Source of the DNA: an uncultured Oscillospiraceae bacterium
Lineage (GTDB): Bacteria > Bacillota > Clostridia > Oscillospirales > Oscillospiraceae
Reading direction: 5' to 3'
Assembly: GCA_934667095.1 (NCBI GenBank)
Contig: CAKULE010000011.1
Span: forward strand, 15,653 to 79,652
DNA length: 64,000 bases
Position numbers and translations under genes: made by a program. This document shows, piece by piece, positions 16,635 through 25,326 of this stretch; positions within the stretch are counted from its first letter, which is position 1; each line of letters begins with the position of its first letter. The notes beneath the pieces are model-generated. The model saw only the letters and a program-made list of their open reading frames with translations. It ran no database searches and was not told the DNA's origin.

Positions 16635-16959
16635 TACACAGACCTCCCAATGAATGAGGGCTTCCCGGCGGGACAGAGAAGTCGTCTGACTTTTCGCAGG
16701 GGGCGGAGCAAAGCATGGGGCGCAGGCGCCAGAACTGGCGGGCGACGCCCCTTGCGAAAAAACGACGGGTTCCCCGCTGGGGCCGGGCTCTTTACTGCGC
16801 TGTCACGGTGCTGCTTCACAGCATCACTGCACAGTCGATAAATACGGCATGTTGCAGGGGTGGATAACTCCACCCCTGCAACAGCGCGAAGCACTTTAAT
16901 TGTCCGTGGAGACCGCGGGAATTATGCGGTCAGCCTTTCAAATCGGTGCGGAGTACCTC
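16635..16959 (-). promoter_or_regulatory. oppA-oppB intercistronic region with 15-bp hairpin
   Basis: No gene is seen here. At 16850-16883 a perfect 15-bp stem (TGTTGCAGGGGTGGA and complement) with a 4-nt loop lies about 75 bp after the oppA stop and is not followed by a U-run. Such hairpins after the binding-protein gene commonly slow 3' decay or partly attenuate, giving more binding protein than permease. A smaller palindrome GCCAGAACTGGC lies near 16730. Confidence 0.6.
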
Positions 16960-19503
16960 TTAGTACTTCAGCTCGCCGCCCTGCCCCTTGACGTAAGCAG
17001 CCCAGTCGGCGTCGTTGTAGTTGTACTTCAGGTACTGGATGCCGCCGCGGCTCATGACGGGGTTGTACTCGTCGATGACGTAGTAGGCCTGCTGAGTCAG
17101 CAGAGCAGCGGAGGCGTCCTGCAGCATGGGCAGGTAGTCGTAAGTACCGAGGACGGTGGTCTCGATACCGGCGAGGATGTCCAGACGGGTATCCACGTCG
17201 GCGATGCCGTTGCCCCAGTTGTAGCTCTTGCCGTTGACCTCAACGGTGGTGCCGTTCAGAGCATCGGACCACTGCTTCAGGTTCAGAGTGATCTCCTCGC
17301 CGTTGATGGTGCGGGTCATGGTGACGGTGGTAGCGTCGAACCACTGAGCGTCATAGGCGTAGCTGGGGTTGACGTACAGGTCGGACAGGGAGAAGGGATC
17401 CAGCGCGGAGCCGGTCCAGCCGCCCAGAACGGTGTCAGCAAGGCCAGCTTTGATCTTGTTGGACCAGTCGTTGCCGTAGGGGGCGGACTTGATGAACTGA
17501 ATCTTGCCGGCGAAGGGAGTGCCCGCGGTGGCCTCGTTGATCTTCTCGTTCAGGTAGTTGATGGTCTTGGTCATGAAGTCGGAGTCGGAGGACAGGCAGT
17601 ACTCGATGGTGACGGTCTGATCGGAGACGCCATCGCCGTTGTTATCGGTGATGTAGCCAGCCTCGAGAGCCTCCTGGAAGGCCTCGGTGAACAGCTCCTT
17701 GGCGGCCTCGGGATCGTAGCCGGTGATGGAATCAACGGCGTCGTCCAGAGAGTCGTACTTGGAGACATCCACGGAGTAGAAGTCGCACAGAGCCTTCTTG
17801 GCCTGATCGGTGTCACGGTAACGGGCGCCGGTGTCGGGGTCATAGACGTAAGCGGTGCCGATGATGCCGTAAGCGCCGGAACGGGCGGGAGAGATCGTAG
17901 CGGCGAAGAGCTCCTTATCGAAGGACACGCCCATAGCCTTGCGGAAGGACAGCAGGGTCATGGTCTCGAGGTCGGTGGTGGTCTGATCGAAGTCAGCAGC
18001 GGCCTCGCGGTTCTTGATGGCGTCCTTGTGGCCGTTCAGGATCAGGAAGAAGATGGTGGTGCCGGGGGTGAAGTGGACGTACTCGCTGTTGCGGTAGGAG
18101 TCGAAGTCCTCAGCCTGCAGGCCGTAGGTCATCAGCTCACCCTTCAGGAACATCAGCTTATTGGTGGAAGCCTCGGCGACCACGGAGCACTCGATAGCGG
18201 TGGTCTGGTACATCTGATAGGTCTGGCCGTCGGCGGGATCAACATAGTTGTGCTGACCGTCGGTCCAGCCGTACCATTTCTCGTTCTTCTCCACACGGAG
18301 GAACTTATCGGTCTGATAGGTCACCAGCTTGTAGGGGCCGTAGCTGGAGGTGGTGTCAACGCTGGTGTTGTAGGTGGAGGACCAAACGCCGTTGGTCTCC
18401 TTCAGGTTGGCCTCGTACAGGTCCTCCTTGACGATCCAGTTGGAGGACAGGCTGTACAGCAGGTTGAAGCCGGCCAGAGACTTGGCCAGGACCAGAGTAA
18501 TCTGGTAATCGCCGGTCTTGTACAGGCCCACGGTGCCCTCATAGGGGACCTCGGGCATGTCAACGCCGTAGACGAAGTAGCCGGGAGCATTCTCCTCGGT
18601 CTCGCCCCAAGCGGGGTTGCCAGCAATGACGGTGACGAACAGGGCCAGATTCTCGTCGGTCAGGGGGATCAGGCCGCGGTCATCGACCATGCCGACCAGA
18701 GTCTCCCAGTTGGTGACGTCGAAGTAGTTCTCGCCGTAATTGTCAACGAGGTCCTTCAGGGTGTCGCCGCTGGTCCAGTCCAGAGCGTAGTCCAGACCGA
18801 TGTACATCTTCTCGCCGTTGGGGCCGACATACTGGCCGTCCTCACCCTTGGTCAGGTCAGCCATGGTGTAGCCAGCGCCCACACCGTTGTCGGTCAGAGC
18901 CTCGTGGCCGCCGTTGGCATAAGCCTCAGCGCCGGCGATGCAGAAGTTCTGAGAATAGTAGTCAGAAGCGCGGTAGTTCAGCAGCTTCGGATCCAGCAGC
19001 TTCTGCATGGAGTACACATAGGTGTCGGCATTGATGGGGGTGCCGTCCTCCCAGCAAGCGTTGGGGTTCAGGTCGATGGTGTAGGCATAGCCGGCAGTGG
19101 CGTCAGCAGGGATGTTGAACTCGGGGTGCTCAGCCTTGACCTTCTCGGTGACATCCACGGGCTCGGAAGCGGCCATCTCGGGGATGATCTTGTAGCCGGA
19201 GAAGGCCTCCTTGCCCTCCACGGGGTGCAGCTCGTCGTTGAAGACGAAGCCGTACAGGCCCACGCGGATGTAATCGGCGAGGTAGGCGTCATCGTTGGTC
19301 TGATAGGTGTGGGGGTTCCAGTTGGTGCACATGGTGGACACGGAATCCTTATAGGTATAGGTCGCGTCCGTCGGTGCAACCGACCCGCTGGGCTGAGCGC
19401 CAGTCTCGGTGGGCTTGGGATCTTTGTTGCCGCAAGCGGACAGCATCCCAACACACAGAGCCAGAGCCAGCAGCAGAGCGAGCAGCTTCTTGGCGTTTTT
19501 CAT
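16960..19503 (-). CDS. oppA: Oligopeptide-binding lipoprotein OppA (oversized)
   Basis: The substrate-binding lipoprotein of the importer (SBP_bac_5 family). It has a signal peptide with lipobox LSAC (Cys near 24), a Thr/Pro-rich linker, then the peptide-binding fold (PNACWEDGTPINADTYVYSMQKL is the family block around residues 155-180). At 847 residues it is about 300 longer than common OppA proteins; the extra length is spread through the central part. The AGGAGG site is 8 bp before the ATG, and a consensus promoter lies about 240 bp upstream. Confidence 0.92.
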   Translation of the reverse strand: MKNAKKLLALLLALALCVGMLSACGNKDPKPTETGAQPSGSVAPTDATYTYKDSVSTMCTNWNPHTYQTNDDAYLADYIRVGLYGFVFNDELHPVEGKEAFSGYKIIPEMAASEPVDVTEKVKAEHPEFNIPADATAGYAYTIDLNPNACWEDGTPINADTYVYSMQKLLDPKLLNYRASDYYSQNFCIAGAEAYANGGHEALTDNGVGAGYTMADLTKGEDGQYVGPNGEKMYIGLDYALDWTSGDTLKDLVDNYGENYFDVTNWETLVGMVDDRGLIPLTDENLALFVTVIAGNPAWGETEENAPGYFVYGVDMPEVPYEGTVGLYKTGDYQITLVLAKSLAGFNLLYSLSSNWIVKEDLYEANLKETNGVWSSTYNTSVDTTSSYGPYKLVTYQTDKFLRVEKNEKWYGWTDGQHNYVDPADGQTYQMYQTTAIECSVVAEASTNKLMFLKGELMTYGLQAEDFDSYRNSEYVHFTPGTTIFFLILNGHKDAIKNREAAADFDQTTTDLETMTLLSFRKAMGVSFDKELFAATISPARSGAYGIIGTAYVYDPDTGARYRDTDQAKKALCDFYSVDVSKYDSLDDAVDSITGYDPEAAKELFTEAFQEALEAGYITDNNGDGVSDQTVTIEYCLSSDSDFMTKTINYLNEKINEATAGTPFAGKIQFIKSAPYGNDWSNKIKAGLADTVLGGWTGSALDPFSLSDLYVNPSYAYDAQWFDATTVTMTRTINGEEITLNLKQWSDALNGTTVEVNGKSYNWGNGIADVDTRLDILAGIETTVLGTYDYLPMLQDASAALLTQQAYYVIDEYNPVMSRGGIQYLKYNYNDADWAAYVKGQGGELKY

Positions 19504-19596
19504 GTTGCTTATCCTCCTAATAAAATTTGAACTTAAAGGGTTTCTCTCCCTGCGTTCACATCATAGCGCCCGGGCCGCGGCGGGCAAGGGGCGGAT

Positions 19597-19640
19597 CGGC
19601 CGTATCGGGATACGGCCGGGAAAGGGGAGCTCCCCTTTCC
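19597..19640 (-). repeat. Two adjacent perfect palindromes in the oppA leader
   Basis: CGGCCGTATC/GATACGGCCG (19597-19618, 2-nt centre) directly adjoins a 22-bp perfect palindrome at 19619-19640 built from GGAAAGGGGAG and its complement. Both lie within the roughly 230-nt oppA 5' untranslated region, with no U-run behind them. No other gene is seen between 19504 and 19833. Confidence 0.65.
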
Positions 19641-19739
19641 GGATTTTGCAGCTTTTGTCTGAAGCTCCTGCAAATGCTCTTTTACTTTAGCGTTTTTGGC
19701 GAATAAAGTGCTGAATTGCCACAAAAATCCGATGAAAAC

Positions 19740-19768
19740 ATTATAGTTGCTCAACCGCCTGTTGTCAA
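19740..19768 (-). promoter_or_regulatory. Consensus promoter of the opp operon
   Basis: Minus-strand perfect TTGACA (19763-19768), 17 bp, perfect TATAAT (19740-19745). It is the strongest-looking promoter in the window, and transcription would start near 19733. Confidence 0.85.
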
Positions 19769-19833
19769 CCTTTCATTTCTGTCAATCCTCACAGTTTGAC
19801 AAATGTCTCACGGCCCGTTCGCCGTCTATCTGC

Positions 19834-21537
19834 TCAGCAGATGCCGGTCAGGTCGTAGTTTTCCAGCCATTTCCGGGCATCTGCGCACACGCCGGCCAGT
19901 GTTGCCTCCTCAAAGGGACTGTCAAGCCCGGCGTTCTTCAGCAGGTCGGTGAAGGTATGGCTACCGCCCTGAACCGTATAGGCCATGTAGTGCTTCCATG
20001 CATTGCCAAAGTCCTTCTGGCTCATGGCCCAGAACTGGAGGGACACCGTCTGGGCCAGGCAGTAGTCAATGTAGTAGAAGGGGCTGGAATAGATGTGGTG
20101 CTGGCGCTGCCAACCCTCGCCGTCGGCATAGAAGGGAATGCCGCCGTCCAGCCGCATCCACGGCATGTACACGCCCAGCAGCTCCTTCCACACCTGATGG
20201 CGCTGGGCGGGGGTCATGTCGGGGTTGGCGTACACCTCGTGCTGGAAGTGGTCCACCATGGTGCCGTAGGGGATGAAGGTCAAGGCCGCCGCAAGATGGC
20301 TGTACCGGAACTTGCGCGCGTCGGGACCGAAGAAGCCCTCCGCCCACGGCCAGGCCAGAAATTCCATGGACATGGAGTGGACCTCGCAGGCCTCCATGGA
20401 GGGCCACATGTATTCCGCGGGCACACGCTTGCGGTTCATCCAGGAGGCAAAGGCGTGGCCGGCCTCGTGGGTGACCACCTCCACGTCGCCCTGGGTGCCG
20501 TTGAAGTTGGCAAAAATGAAGGGGACCTCATAGTCGGCCAGCTCGGTGCAGTAGCCGCCGCCGGCCTTGCCCTCGGTGGAGAGGACGTCCAGCAGCTCGT
20601 CGTCCAGCATGGTGCGGAAGAACTCCCTGGTCTCGGGAGAGAGCTCGCCGTAGAACTTCATGCCCTGGGCGAGGATGTCGTCCGGAGTACCCACGGGCCG
20701 GGGGTTGCCGGAGCGGAACTCCAGCGCGTTGTCGGCGAAGGACATGGGGTACTCCTTGCCCAGGCGCTTGGCCTGCTCGCGGTAGATGCTGTCCGCCACG
20801 GGCACCAGATGCTTGCGCACGGCGGCGCGGAACTGCTCCACATCGTCCTTGCCATAGCAGTTGCGGCCCATGCGGTAGTAGCCGAGGGTGGTGTAGCCCT
20901 CGTAGCCCAGCTTCTTGCCCATGGTGTCCCGCAGGTGGACCAGCTCATCATAGAGGCGGTCCAGCTCGGCCTGATTGTCCTTGTACCACTGGCCCTCGGC
21001 CTTCCACGCGGCCAGCCGGCGGGCATCGTCGGGGTCGGACTTGAAGGGGGTCAACTGGGACAGGGTGTAGGTCTTGCCCTCGAAGGGGATCTGGGCGGAG
21101 GCCAGCAGCTTCTCATACTCCTGAGTCAGGTCGCCCTCGGCCTGCAGCTCGGGGATGATGGAGGGGTCGAAGGACTTCAGCTGGATCTCGGCGTTGATGA
21201 ACATCAGGTCGCCGTACTCGGCGGTGAAATCCTTGCGGAAAGGGCTCTCCAGCATGGCCATGGTCCACTGCTGCTGGTACTCCTGCAGCTCGGGCCCGGC
21301 GGCGTTGAAGAACTTGACCTCCCCGTCGTAGAACTCGTCCCGGGTGTCGATGGAGTGGCGGATGCTGGCCAGATTGGCCATGGTGGAGCAGTGCTTCATC
21401 TCGGTCTCCATCTCCAGGAAGGCGGCCTTGGCCTCCTCATAGCTGGCGGCGGTCTTCAACTGTTCGGTCAGCTGGGCCACCTTCTGCTTGGCGCTCTCGA
21501 GGTCCGGGCGCTGATAGGGCATATCCTTGAATTTCAT
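19834..21537 (-). CDS. pepF: M3 family oligoendopeptidase
   Basis: A 567-residue cytoplasmic zinc peptidase of the M3B (oligoendopeptidase F) family. The metal site HEAGHAFASW is near residue 357, and the downstream glutamate ligand lies in the MEACEVHSMSMEF block. These enzymes cut imported or recycled peptides of about 6-20 residues. Its place directly after the opp operon (divided only by the opp promoter region) suggests it digests peptides taken up by OppABCDF. The start lies 19 bp after the NUDIX stop with AAGGAGGAAT upstream, so the two are probably co-transcribed. Confidence 0.93.
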   Translation of the reverse strand: MKFKDMPYQRPDLESAKQKVAQLTEQLKTAASYEEAKAAFLEMETEMKHCSTMANLASIRHSIDTRDEFYDGEVKFFNAAGPELQEYQQQWTMAMLESPFRKDFTAEYGDLMFINAEIQLKSFDPSIIPELQAEGDLTQEYEKLLASAQIPFEGKTYTLSQLTPFKSDPDDARRLAAWKAEGQWYKDNQAELDRLYDELVHLRDTMGKKLGYEGYTTLGYYRMGRNCYGKDDVEQFRAAVRKHLVPVADSIYREQAKRLGKEYPMSFADNALEFRSGNPRPVGTPDDILAQGMKFYGELSPETREFFRTMLDDELLDVLSTEGKAGGGYCTELADYEVPFIFANFNGTQGDVEVVTHEAGHAFASWMNRKRVPAEYMWPSMEACEVHSMSMEFLAWPWAEGFFGPDARKFRYSHLAAALTFIPYGTMVDHFQHEVYANPDMTPAQRHQVWKELLGVYMPWMRLDGGIPFYADGEGWQRQHHIYSSPFYYIDYCLAQTVSLQFWAMSQKDFGNAWKHYMAYTVQGGSHTFTDLLKNAGLDSPFEEATLAGVCADARKWLENYDLTGIC

Positions 21538-21556
21538 GGTGATTCCTCCTTAAAGA

Positions 21557-22033
21557 TTACTTCAGTCGTTGGCCGTTGAGCACCGCCCGGATCAGGGCGT
21601 CCCCCCGGTATTCCAAGGTCAGCAGGAAGGGCGGAGCCTCCTCCGCCAGCAGGCGCAGGAAGATGTGGTCCCCCTCCCACAGGGGCAGCTCCCCTACCCG
21701 GTCTCTGGGGACCCATTCCAACTCGCCCTCGGCGCAGTCCCGGGCCAGCTCCCCTGTCCAGCCGTCGGCGGTAAAGAGGTACATGAACTCCCCCTCCCAG
21801 CCGCCGTCGGTGAGAAAGGTCACCACGCCCCGGAAACGCCAGCGGGTCAGGGTCAGGCCGGTCTCTTCCCGGACCTCACGGAGCAGGCATTCGTCGGGGC
21901 TCTCGTCCCCCTCAAACTTGCCGCCCACGCCGATCCACTTGTCGTGATTCACGTCGTGCTCCTTCTTCACCCGGTGGAGCATCAGGTACTCCCCGCGGCC
22001 GTTCTCCAGATAGCACAGAGTGCTGTTGAGCAT
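21557..22033 (-). CDS. NUDIX hydrolase (MutT / 8-oxo-dGTPase type)
   Basis: The complete NUDIX box GGKFEGDESPDECLLREVREETGL (written in the usual GX5EX7REUXEEXGU spacing) is seen at about residues 34-57. The protein of 158 residues matches the Firmicute group annotated as 8-oxo-dGTP diphosphatases; the substrate is inferred only. ATG 22033 is chosen because AAAAGGGGAGTGG precedes it; an upstream in-frame start would add 21 unconserved residues. Operon with pepF. Confidence 0.88.
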   Translation of the reverse strand: MLNSTLCYLENGRGEYLMLHRVKKEHDVNHDKWIGVGGKFEGDESPDECLLREVREETGLTLTRWRFRGVVTFLTDGGWEGEFMYLFTADGWTGELARDCAEGELEWVPRDRVGELPLWEGDHIFLRLLAEEAPPFLLTLEYRGDALIRAVLNGQRLK

Positions 22034-22137
22034 GGACCCACTCCCCTTTTCACGCTGTTGACTATTTATTATAAAGGGAATTGCCGTCCGCCGCAAGTCT
22101 TTTCCACTGAAACAGAAATTTTTGTGCGGCGGACAAA

Positions 22138-22166
22138 AAAGCGGCAGCCGTTTCGGCTGCCGCTTT
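22138..22166 (-). terminator. Terminator of the dnaX-ybaB unit
   Basis: GCGGCAGCCG/CGGCTGCCGC stem with TTT loop and flanking A/T pairs, followed on the minus strand by TTTTTTGT. A second, larger inverted repeat (GTCCGCCGCA 22086-22095 with TGCGGCGGAC 22125-22134) lies just beyond. Confidence 0.85.
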
Positions 22167-22197
22167 CAAGGCTCGTATGATCCTCCGGGGCGGGCCC

Positions 22198-22551
22198 TCA
22201 GAAGGGCAGGCCCATACCGCCGGTGAGCTTGGACATCTGGCTGGCCGCGTCGTCCCCCGCCTTGCGCAGGGCCTCGTTCACGGCGGCCACGATCAGGTCC
22301 TGAAGCATCTCCACATCGTCGGGGTCCACGGCCTCGGGGTCGATGGTCACGGCGGTGAGCTCCTTCTTGCCGGAGACGGTGGCCGTCACCACGCCGCCGC
22401 CCGCTGCGGCTTCGTAGGTCTTGCTCTCCAGCTCCTCCTGAGCCTTCATCATGTCCTGCTGCATCTTCTGGGCCTGACGGATCATGTTCTGCATGTTGCC
22501 GCCGCCCATGCCCATGCCGCCCATACCGCGGCTGTTAAATCCCTTTGCCAT
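22198..22551 (-). CDS. ybaB: YbaB/EbfC family nucleoid-associated protein
   Basis: A small DNA-binding dimer of 117 residues. A Gly/Met-rich start is followed by the family core (MIRQAQKMQQDMMKAQEELE, then VTIDPEAVDPDDVEMLQDLI and AAVNEALRKA). ATG 22551 has AAAGGAGGT at about 10 bp. It follows dnaX, the standard order in Firmicutes. The recR gene that usually comes next is absent here: a terminator and the NUDIX gene follow instead. Confidence 0.93.
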   Translation of the reverse strand: MAKGFNSRGMGGMGMGGGNMQNMIRQAQKMQQDMMKAQEELESKTYEAAAGGGVVTATVSGKKELTAVTIDPEAVDPDDVEMLQDLIVAAVNEALRKAGDDAASQMSKLTGGMGLPF

Positions 22552-22577
22552 ATGTGTTAGACCTCCTTTGAGATTCG

Positions 22578-24296
22578 TCAATCCTCTACAATGATATTGC
22601 CGAGGCCACTGGCCAGAAAAGCCTCCAGCGCATCCTCCTCCCCCTCCGGGGGCTGGGCCGCCGGGGCGGCAGGCACGGTCTCCGCCGGAGCGGTACCGGT
22701 GACCACGTTCACCCGCACAGGCCCGCCCAGCAGGCGCTCCGCCGTCTTGGCCACGGGGCCGGTGATGGCGGGCTTGCTGAGCATATCCCGGAGAAAATCG
22801 TTGGCCGTCCAGAGGGTCACGGTGTGGCCGTCAAAGCTGCCGCCGCACATGGCAGCATTGCCGATGAAGCTGAAATCGCTGACCGGCAGCGAGGGCCGCA
22901 ATGCCTCCTTGAACGCATTCCAGCCGGGCCAGCCCCCTGCAGCGGCAGGGCTGGCCGCAGACTCCGCCGCCGGGGCGGCGGGCTTGGGCGGCTGGGCGGG
23001 CGCGGGGGCCGGACGAGCGGCCTCCCTGCAGGCGGGGGCAGCCTCCTCCCATGGCGGGCGCTCCTCCGGCTCCTCCCGCCGGGACTGGGCCGGGGCGGGG
23101 CAGGCAGTCTGGGGCGCGGGGGCCGGGCGCTCCGCCTTGGGGGCCGGTGGGGCAGGGACTCCCTCCTGCTCCAGCCGGGCAATGCGGGCGTTGAGCCCCG
23201 CGATGGAGCCGTCCAGCGTGGGGTCGCACAGGGTCAGCAGGCAGAGCTCTGCATCGGTGCGCCGGTTGGCGGAGCGGACCAGCTCGGCCCCGGTCTTCTG
23301 TAATAAGGTAAGCATCTGCACCAGCCGGGGCACATCGAAGCGGCCCGCCAGCCGGCGGAGGGTGGCGTCGTCAAAGCCGCCGGTCATCAGGGCCGCGCCG
23401 GCGTTGGGCGCAGTCTTGCGCACCAGCAGGTCCCGCACCAGTGCGGACAGCTCGCCGATGAGGGCGGACATCTCCTTGCCGCCGGCGTACAGCCGTTCCA
23501 GCTGCTCCAGCGTCCCGGCGGAGTCACCGTCGGCAGCGCGCTCCAGCAGGGCCGCGGTCTCCATTCCGCCGGCCAGTCCCAGCGTGTCGAACACCCGCTG
23601 CTGGTCGATGGTCCCGCCGCCGCCCACGCACTGGTCCAGCAGGGACAGGGCGTCCCGCATGCCGCCGTCGGCCAGCCGGGCAATGAGCTCGGCACCTTCG
23701 GTGGTGAGCTCCAGTCCCTCCTGCCCTGCCACGTACAGCAGCCGGCCGGTGATCTGGTCAGAATGGATGCGGCGGAAGGAGAACTGCTGGCAGCGGCTCT
23801 TGATGGTGGCAGGCACCTTGTGGATCTCGGTGGTAGCCAGAATGAACATCAGGTGGGCCGGGGGCTCCTCCAGGATCTGAAGGAGGGCATTGAACGCCTG
23901 GGTGGAGAGCATGTGGACCTCGTCCACGATGTAGACCCGCTTTTTCACTGTGGCGGGGGTATACACCGCCTCGTCCAGAATGGCCCGGATGTCGTCCACC
24001 CGGTTGTTGGAGGCGGCGTCCAGTTCCATCACGTCCAGCACGGAGCCGTTCTCGATGCCCAGACAGGCGGGGCACTGATTGCAGGGGTTGCCGTCCACCG
24101 GGCTCTGACAATTCACCGCCCGGGCCAGAATTTTGGCGCAGGTGGTCTTGCCCGTACCTCTGGTGCCGGTGAACAGATAGGCGTGGGACAGGCGGCCGGT
24201 CTGCACCTGACGCTTCAGCGTGCCGGTGATGTGCTCCTGCCCCACCACGTCGTCAAAGGTGCGGGGCCGCCACTTGCGGTACAGCGCCTGGTACAT
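22578..24296 (-). CDS. dnaX: DNA polymerase III subunit gamma/tau
   Basis: The clamp-loader ATPase. Walker A GTRGTGKT at 44-51, zinc-binding Cys64, Cys72, Cys75 and Cys78, Walker B in VYIVDEVHML, sensor 1 and the SRC arginine-finger motif in IKSRCQQFSF. Residues after about 375 form a long Pro/Ala/Glu-rich linker followed by a tau-like C-terminal domain that would contact polymerase alpha. The 572-residue length is normal for Clostridia. It lies between SRP RNA and ybaB, as in Bacillus. Confidence 0.95.
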   Translation of the reverse strand: MYQALYRKWRPRTFDDVVGQEHITGTLKRQVQTGRLSHAYLFTGTRGTGKTTCAKILARAVNCQSPVDGNPCNQCPACLGIENGSVLDVMELDAASNNRVDDIRAILDEAVYTPATVKKRVYIVDEVHMLSTQAFNALLQILEEPPAHLMFILATTEIHKVPATIKSRCQQFSFRRIHSDQITGRLLYVAGQEGLELTTEGAELIARLADGGMRDALSLLDQCVGGGGTIDQQRVFDTLGLAGGMETAALLERAADGDSAGTLEQLERLYAGGKEMSALIGELSALVRDLLVRKTAPNAGAALMTGGFDDATLRRLAGRFDVPRLVQMLTLLQKTGAELVRSANRRTDAELCLLTLCDPTLDGSIAGLNARIARLEQEGVPAPPAPKAERPAPAPQTACPAPAQSRREEPEERPPWEEAAPACREAARPAPAPAQPPKPAAPAAESAASPAAAGGWPGWNAFKEALRPSLPVSDFSFIGNAAMCGGSFDGHTVTLWTANDFLRDMLSKPAITGPVAKTAERLLGGPVRVNVVTGTAPAETVPAAPAAQPPEGEEDALEAFLASGLGNIIVED

Positions 24297-24361
24297 GTTC
24301 TTCTCCTCCCAAGTGAAAAGTCAAAACCGTTCTCAGGCCTTCACCGCATAAAATATCCCGA

Positions 24362-24650
24362 CGCGGGATAAGACCGCGCACCGGCCTTTGAAGGACAGGC
24401 TCCATCCGTTACCCATACAGCCGGCTCAGGATCGGCAGCCCCGCGGCACACCCGACGGTCCGCTTAGTGCTGCTCGGTTCCCCGCCTGACACGGTTCACG
24501 GGGCCGGGTTGCGCGGGACCGATCCATCATCGCTGCTTATATGGGGCAGACGACACAGTCTGCCTCCGGGGGCCGGGATTCATCCCTGCTGTAGCGGATT
24601 GCAGGTACAGGGCACCGCTATCTCCCCGATTAGCGCGGCCTTATCCCGCG
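24362..24650 (-). ncRNA. ffs: Signal recognition particle RNA, large (Bacillus) type
   Basis: The minus strand shows the Alu-domain signature (GGTGCCCTGTACCTGC and AATCCGCTACAGCAGGG), a long central helix, and the S-domain with GTCAGG..GGAA..AGCAGC that binds Ffh. The two ends pair (CGCGGGATAAG at the 5' end with CTTATCCCGCG at the 3' end). The length is about 290 nt. It lies immediately upstream of dnaX, as expected for Firmicutes. The ends are set by the closing helix; the primary transcript probably starts near 24668. Confidence 0.93.
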
Positions 24651-24674
24651 CCGGGCGCGGAAAAGCCAGCTATT

Positions 24675-24703
24675 ATTTTAGCATGTCCGGAGAGAATTAT
24701 CAA
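24675..24703 (-). promoter_or_regulatory. Promoter of the SRP RNA gene
   Basis: Minus-strand TTGATA (24698-24703), 17 bp, TAAAAT (24675-24680), just before the RNA. Confidence 0.8.
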
Positions 24704-24726
24704 CCGTAATTTCTTCAGATACCCCC

Positions 24727-24754
24727 TTTACAAATTATTTTTTTCTGGTATAAT
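24727..24754 (+). promoter_or_regulatory. Promoter of the tRNA-Ala gene
   Basis: TTTACA (24727-24732), 16 bp, TATAAT (24749-24754), about 30 bp before the tRNA. It is divergent from the SRP RNA promoter. Confidence 0.75.
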
Positions 24755-24785
24755 AAAAAAGCTGTTTAAAACTGCACATTTGTAT

Positions 24786-24861
24786 GGGCCCGTAGCTCAG
24801 TTGGGAGAGCGTTCGGTTCGCATCCGAGAGGTCGAGGGTTCGAATCCCTTCGGGTCCACCA
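24786..24861 (+). tRNA. tRNA-Ala (anticodon CGC)
   Basis: A full cloverleaf of 76 nt with encoded CCA. Acceptor GGGCCCG/CGGGTCC, D-arm GCTC..GAGC, anticodon stem TTCGG/CCGAG with loop TTCGCAT (anticodon CGC, codon GCG), T-arm GAGGG TTCGAAT CCCTT, discriminator A. The G3-U70 wobble that marks alanine tRNAs is present. Confidence 0.97.
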
Positions 24862-24870
24862 AAACAATAT

Positions 24871-24918
24871 AATCCGAACCTTTTGCCGATTGGTCATGGG
24901 TTCGGATTTATTGTTTTT
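24871..24918 (+). terminator. Terminator of the tRNA-Ala gene
   Basis: AATCCGAACC (24871-24880) pairs with GGTTCGGATT (24899-24908) and is followed by TATTGTTTTT. Confidence 0.85.
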
Positions 24919-24947
24919 ATAGAAGAAGTTGAAGACTGGTAATAGAA

Positions 24948-24987
24948 AATCCGGGAGGACTGCCGATCATGGCAATCCTCCCGGATT
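24948..24987 (-). terminator. Terminator of the 61-residue ORF
   Basis: A long stem (AATCCGGGAGGA with TCCTCCCGGATT, one mismatch, then TGCC/GGCA) around a 6-nt loop, followed on the minus strand by TTTTCTATT, starting at the stop codon of the small gene. Confidence 0.85.
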
Positions 24988-24989
24988 CT

Positions 24990-25175
24990 TTATGCAGATA
25001 CAAAGTCCGTATTCTCTTTCTTTGCGTTCCATTCGACAAATGCTTTTTTGCCATCTTCGCTTTCGTAGTACTTCTGAATTACCGGGAGAAAACTCCGTGC
25101 CAGCGATTCGAAGACGTATTCCGGGATTTCGGCTGCATCCATGCTGTTTTGAATATTCGCTTTTTCTGCGTTCAC
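24990..25175 (-). CDS. Small conserved-looking protein, unknown
   Basis: A 61-residue acidic, soluble protein (motifs AAEIPEYVFESLARSF and FLPVIQKYYESEDGK). It starts with GTG, 6 bp after a perfect AAAGGAGG, and has its own strong terminator, so it looks like a real gene although I recognise no family. No signal or membrane segment is seen. The flanking region is a patchwork of small or broken genes. Confidence 0.65.
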   Translation of the reverse strand: MNAEKANIQNSMDAAEIPEYVFESLARSFLPVIQKYYESEDGKKAFVEWNAKKENTDFVSA

Positions 25176-25273
25176 ATAGTACCTCCTTTATCGCTTCTGT
25201 AGAACATTTAGGCGCATTGGGGGACGCTCATATGGATTTCGTGAGTTCTGTTTGCGAAATATTGAAAAGAAAA

Positions 25274-25306
25274 AACCCGCCGTGTGCAGAATGCACACGG
25301 CGGGTT
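25274..25306 (-). terminator. Strong terminator
   Basis: Perfect 15-bp stem (AACCCGCCGTGTGCA and complement) with a 3-nt loop, followed on the minus strand by TTTTTTCTTTTC. It closes the unit containing the RR-kinase remnant and the 56-residue ORF. Confidence 0.9.
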
Positions 25307-25326
25307 CGCAAACAGATACAGGTTAT

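Noticed and set aside
16900..19530. 876-codon plus-strand frame
   Set aside because: Antisense shadow of oppA.
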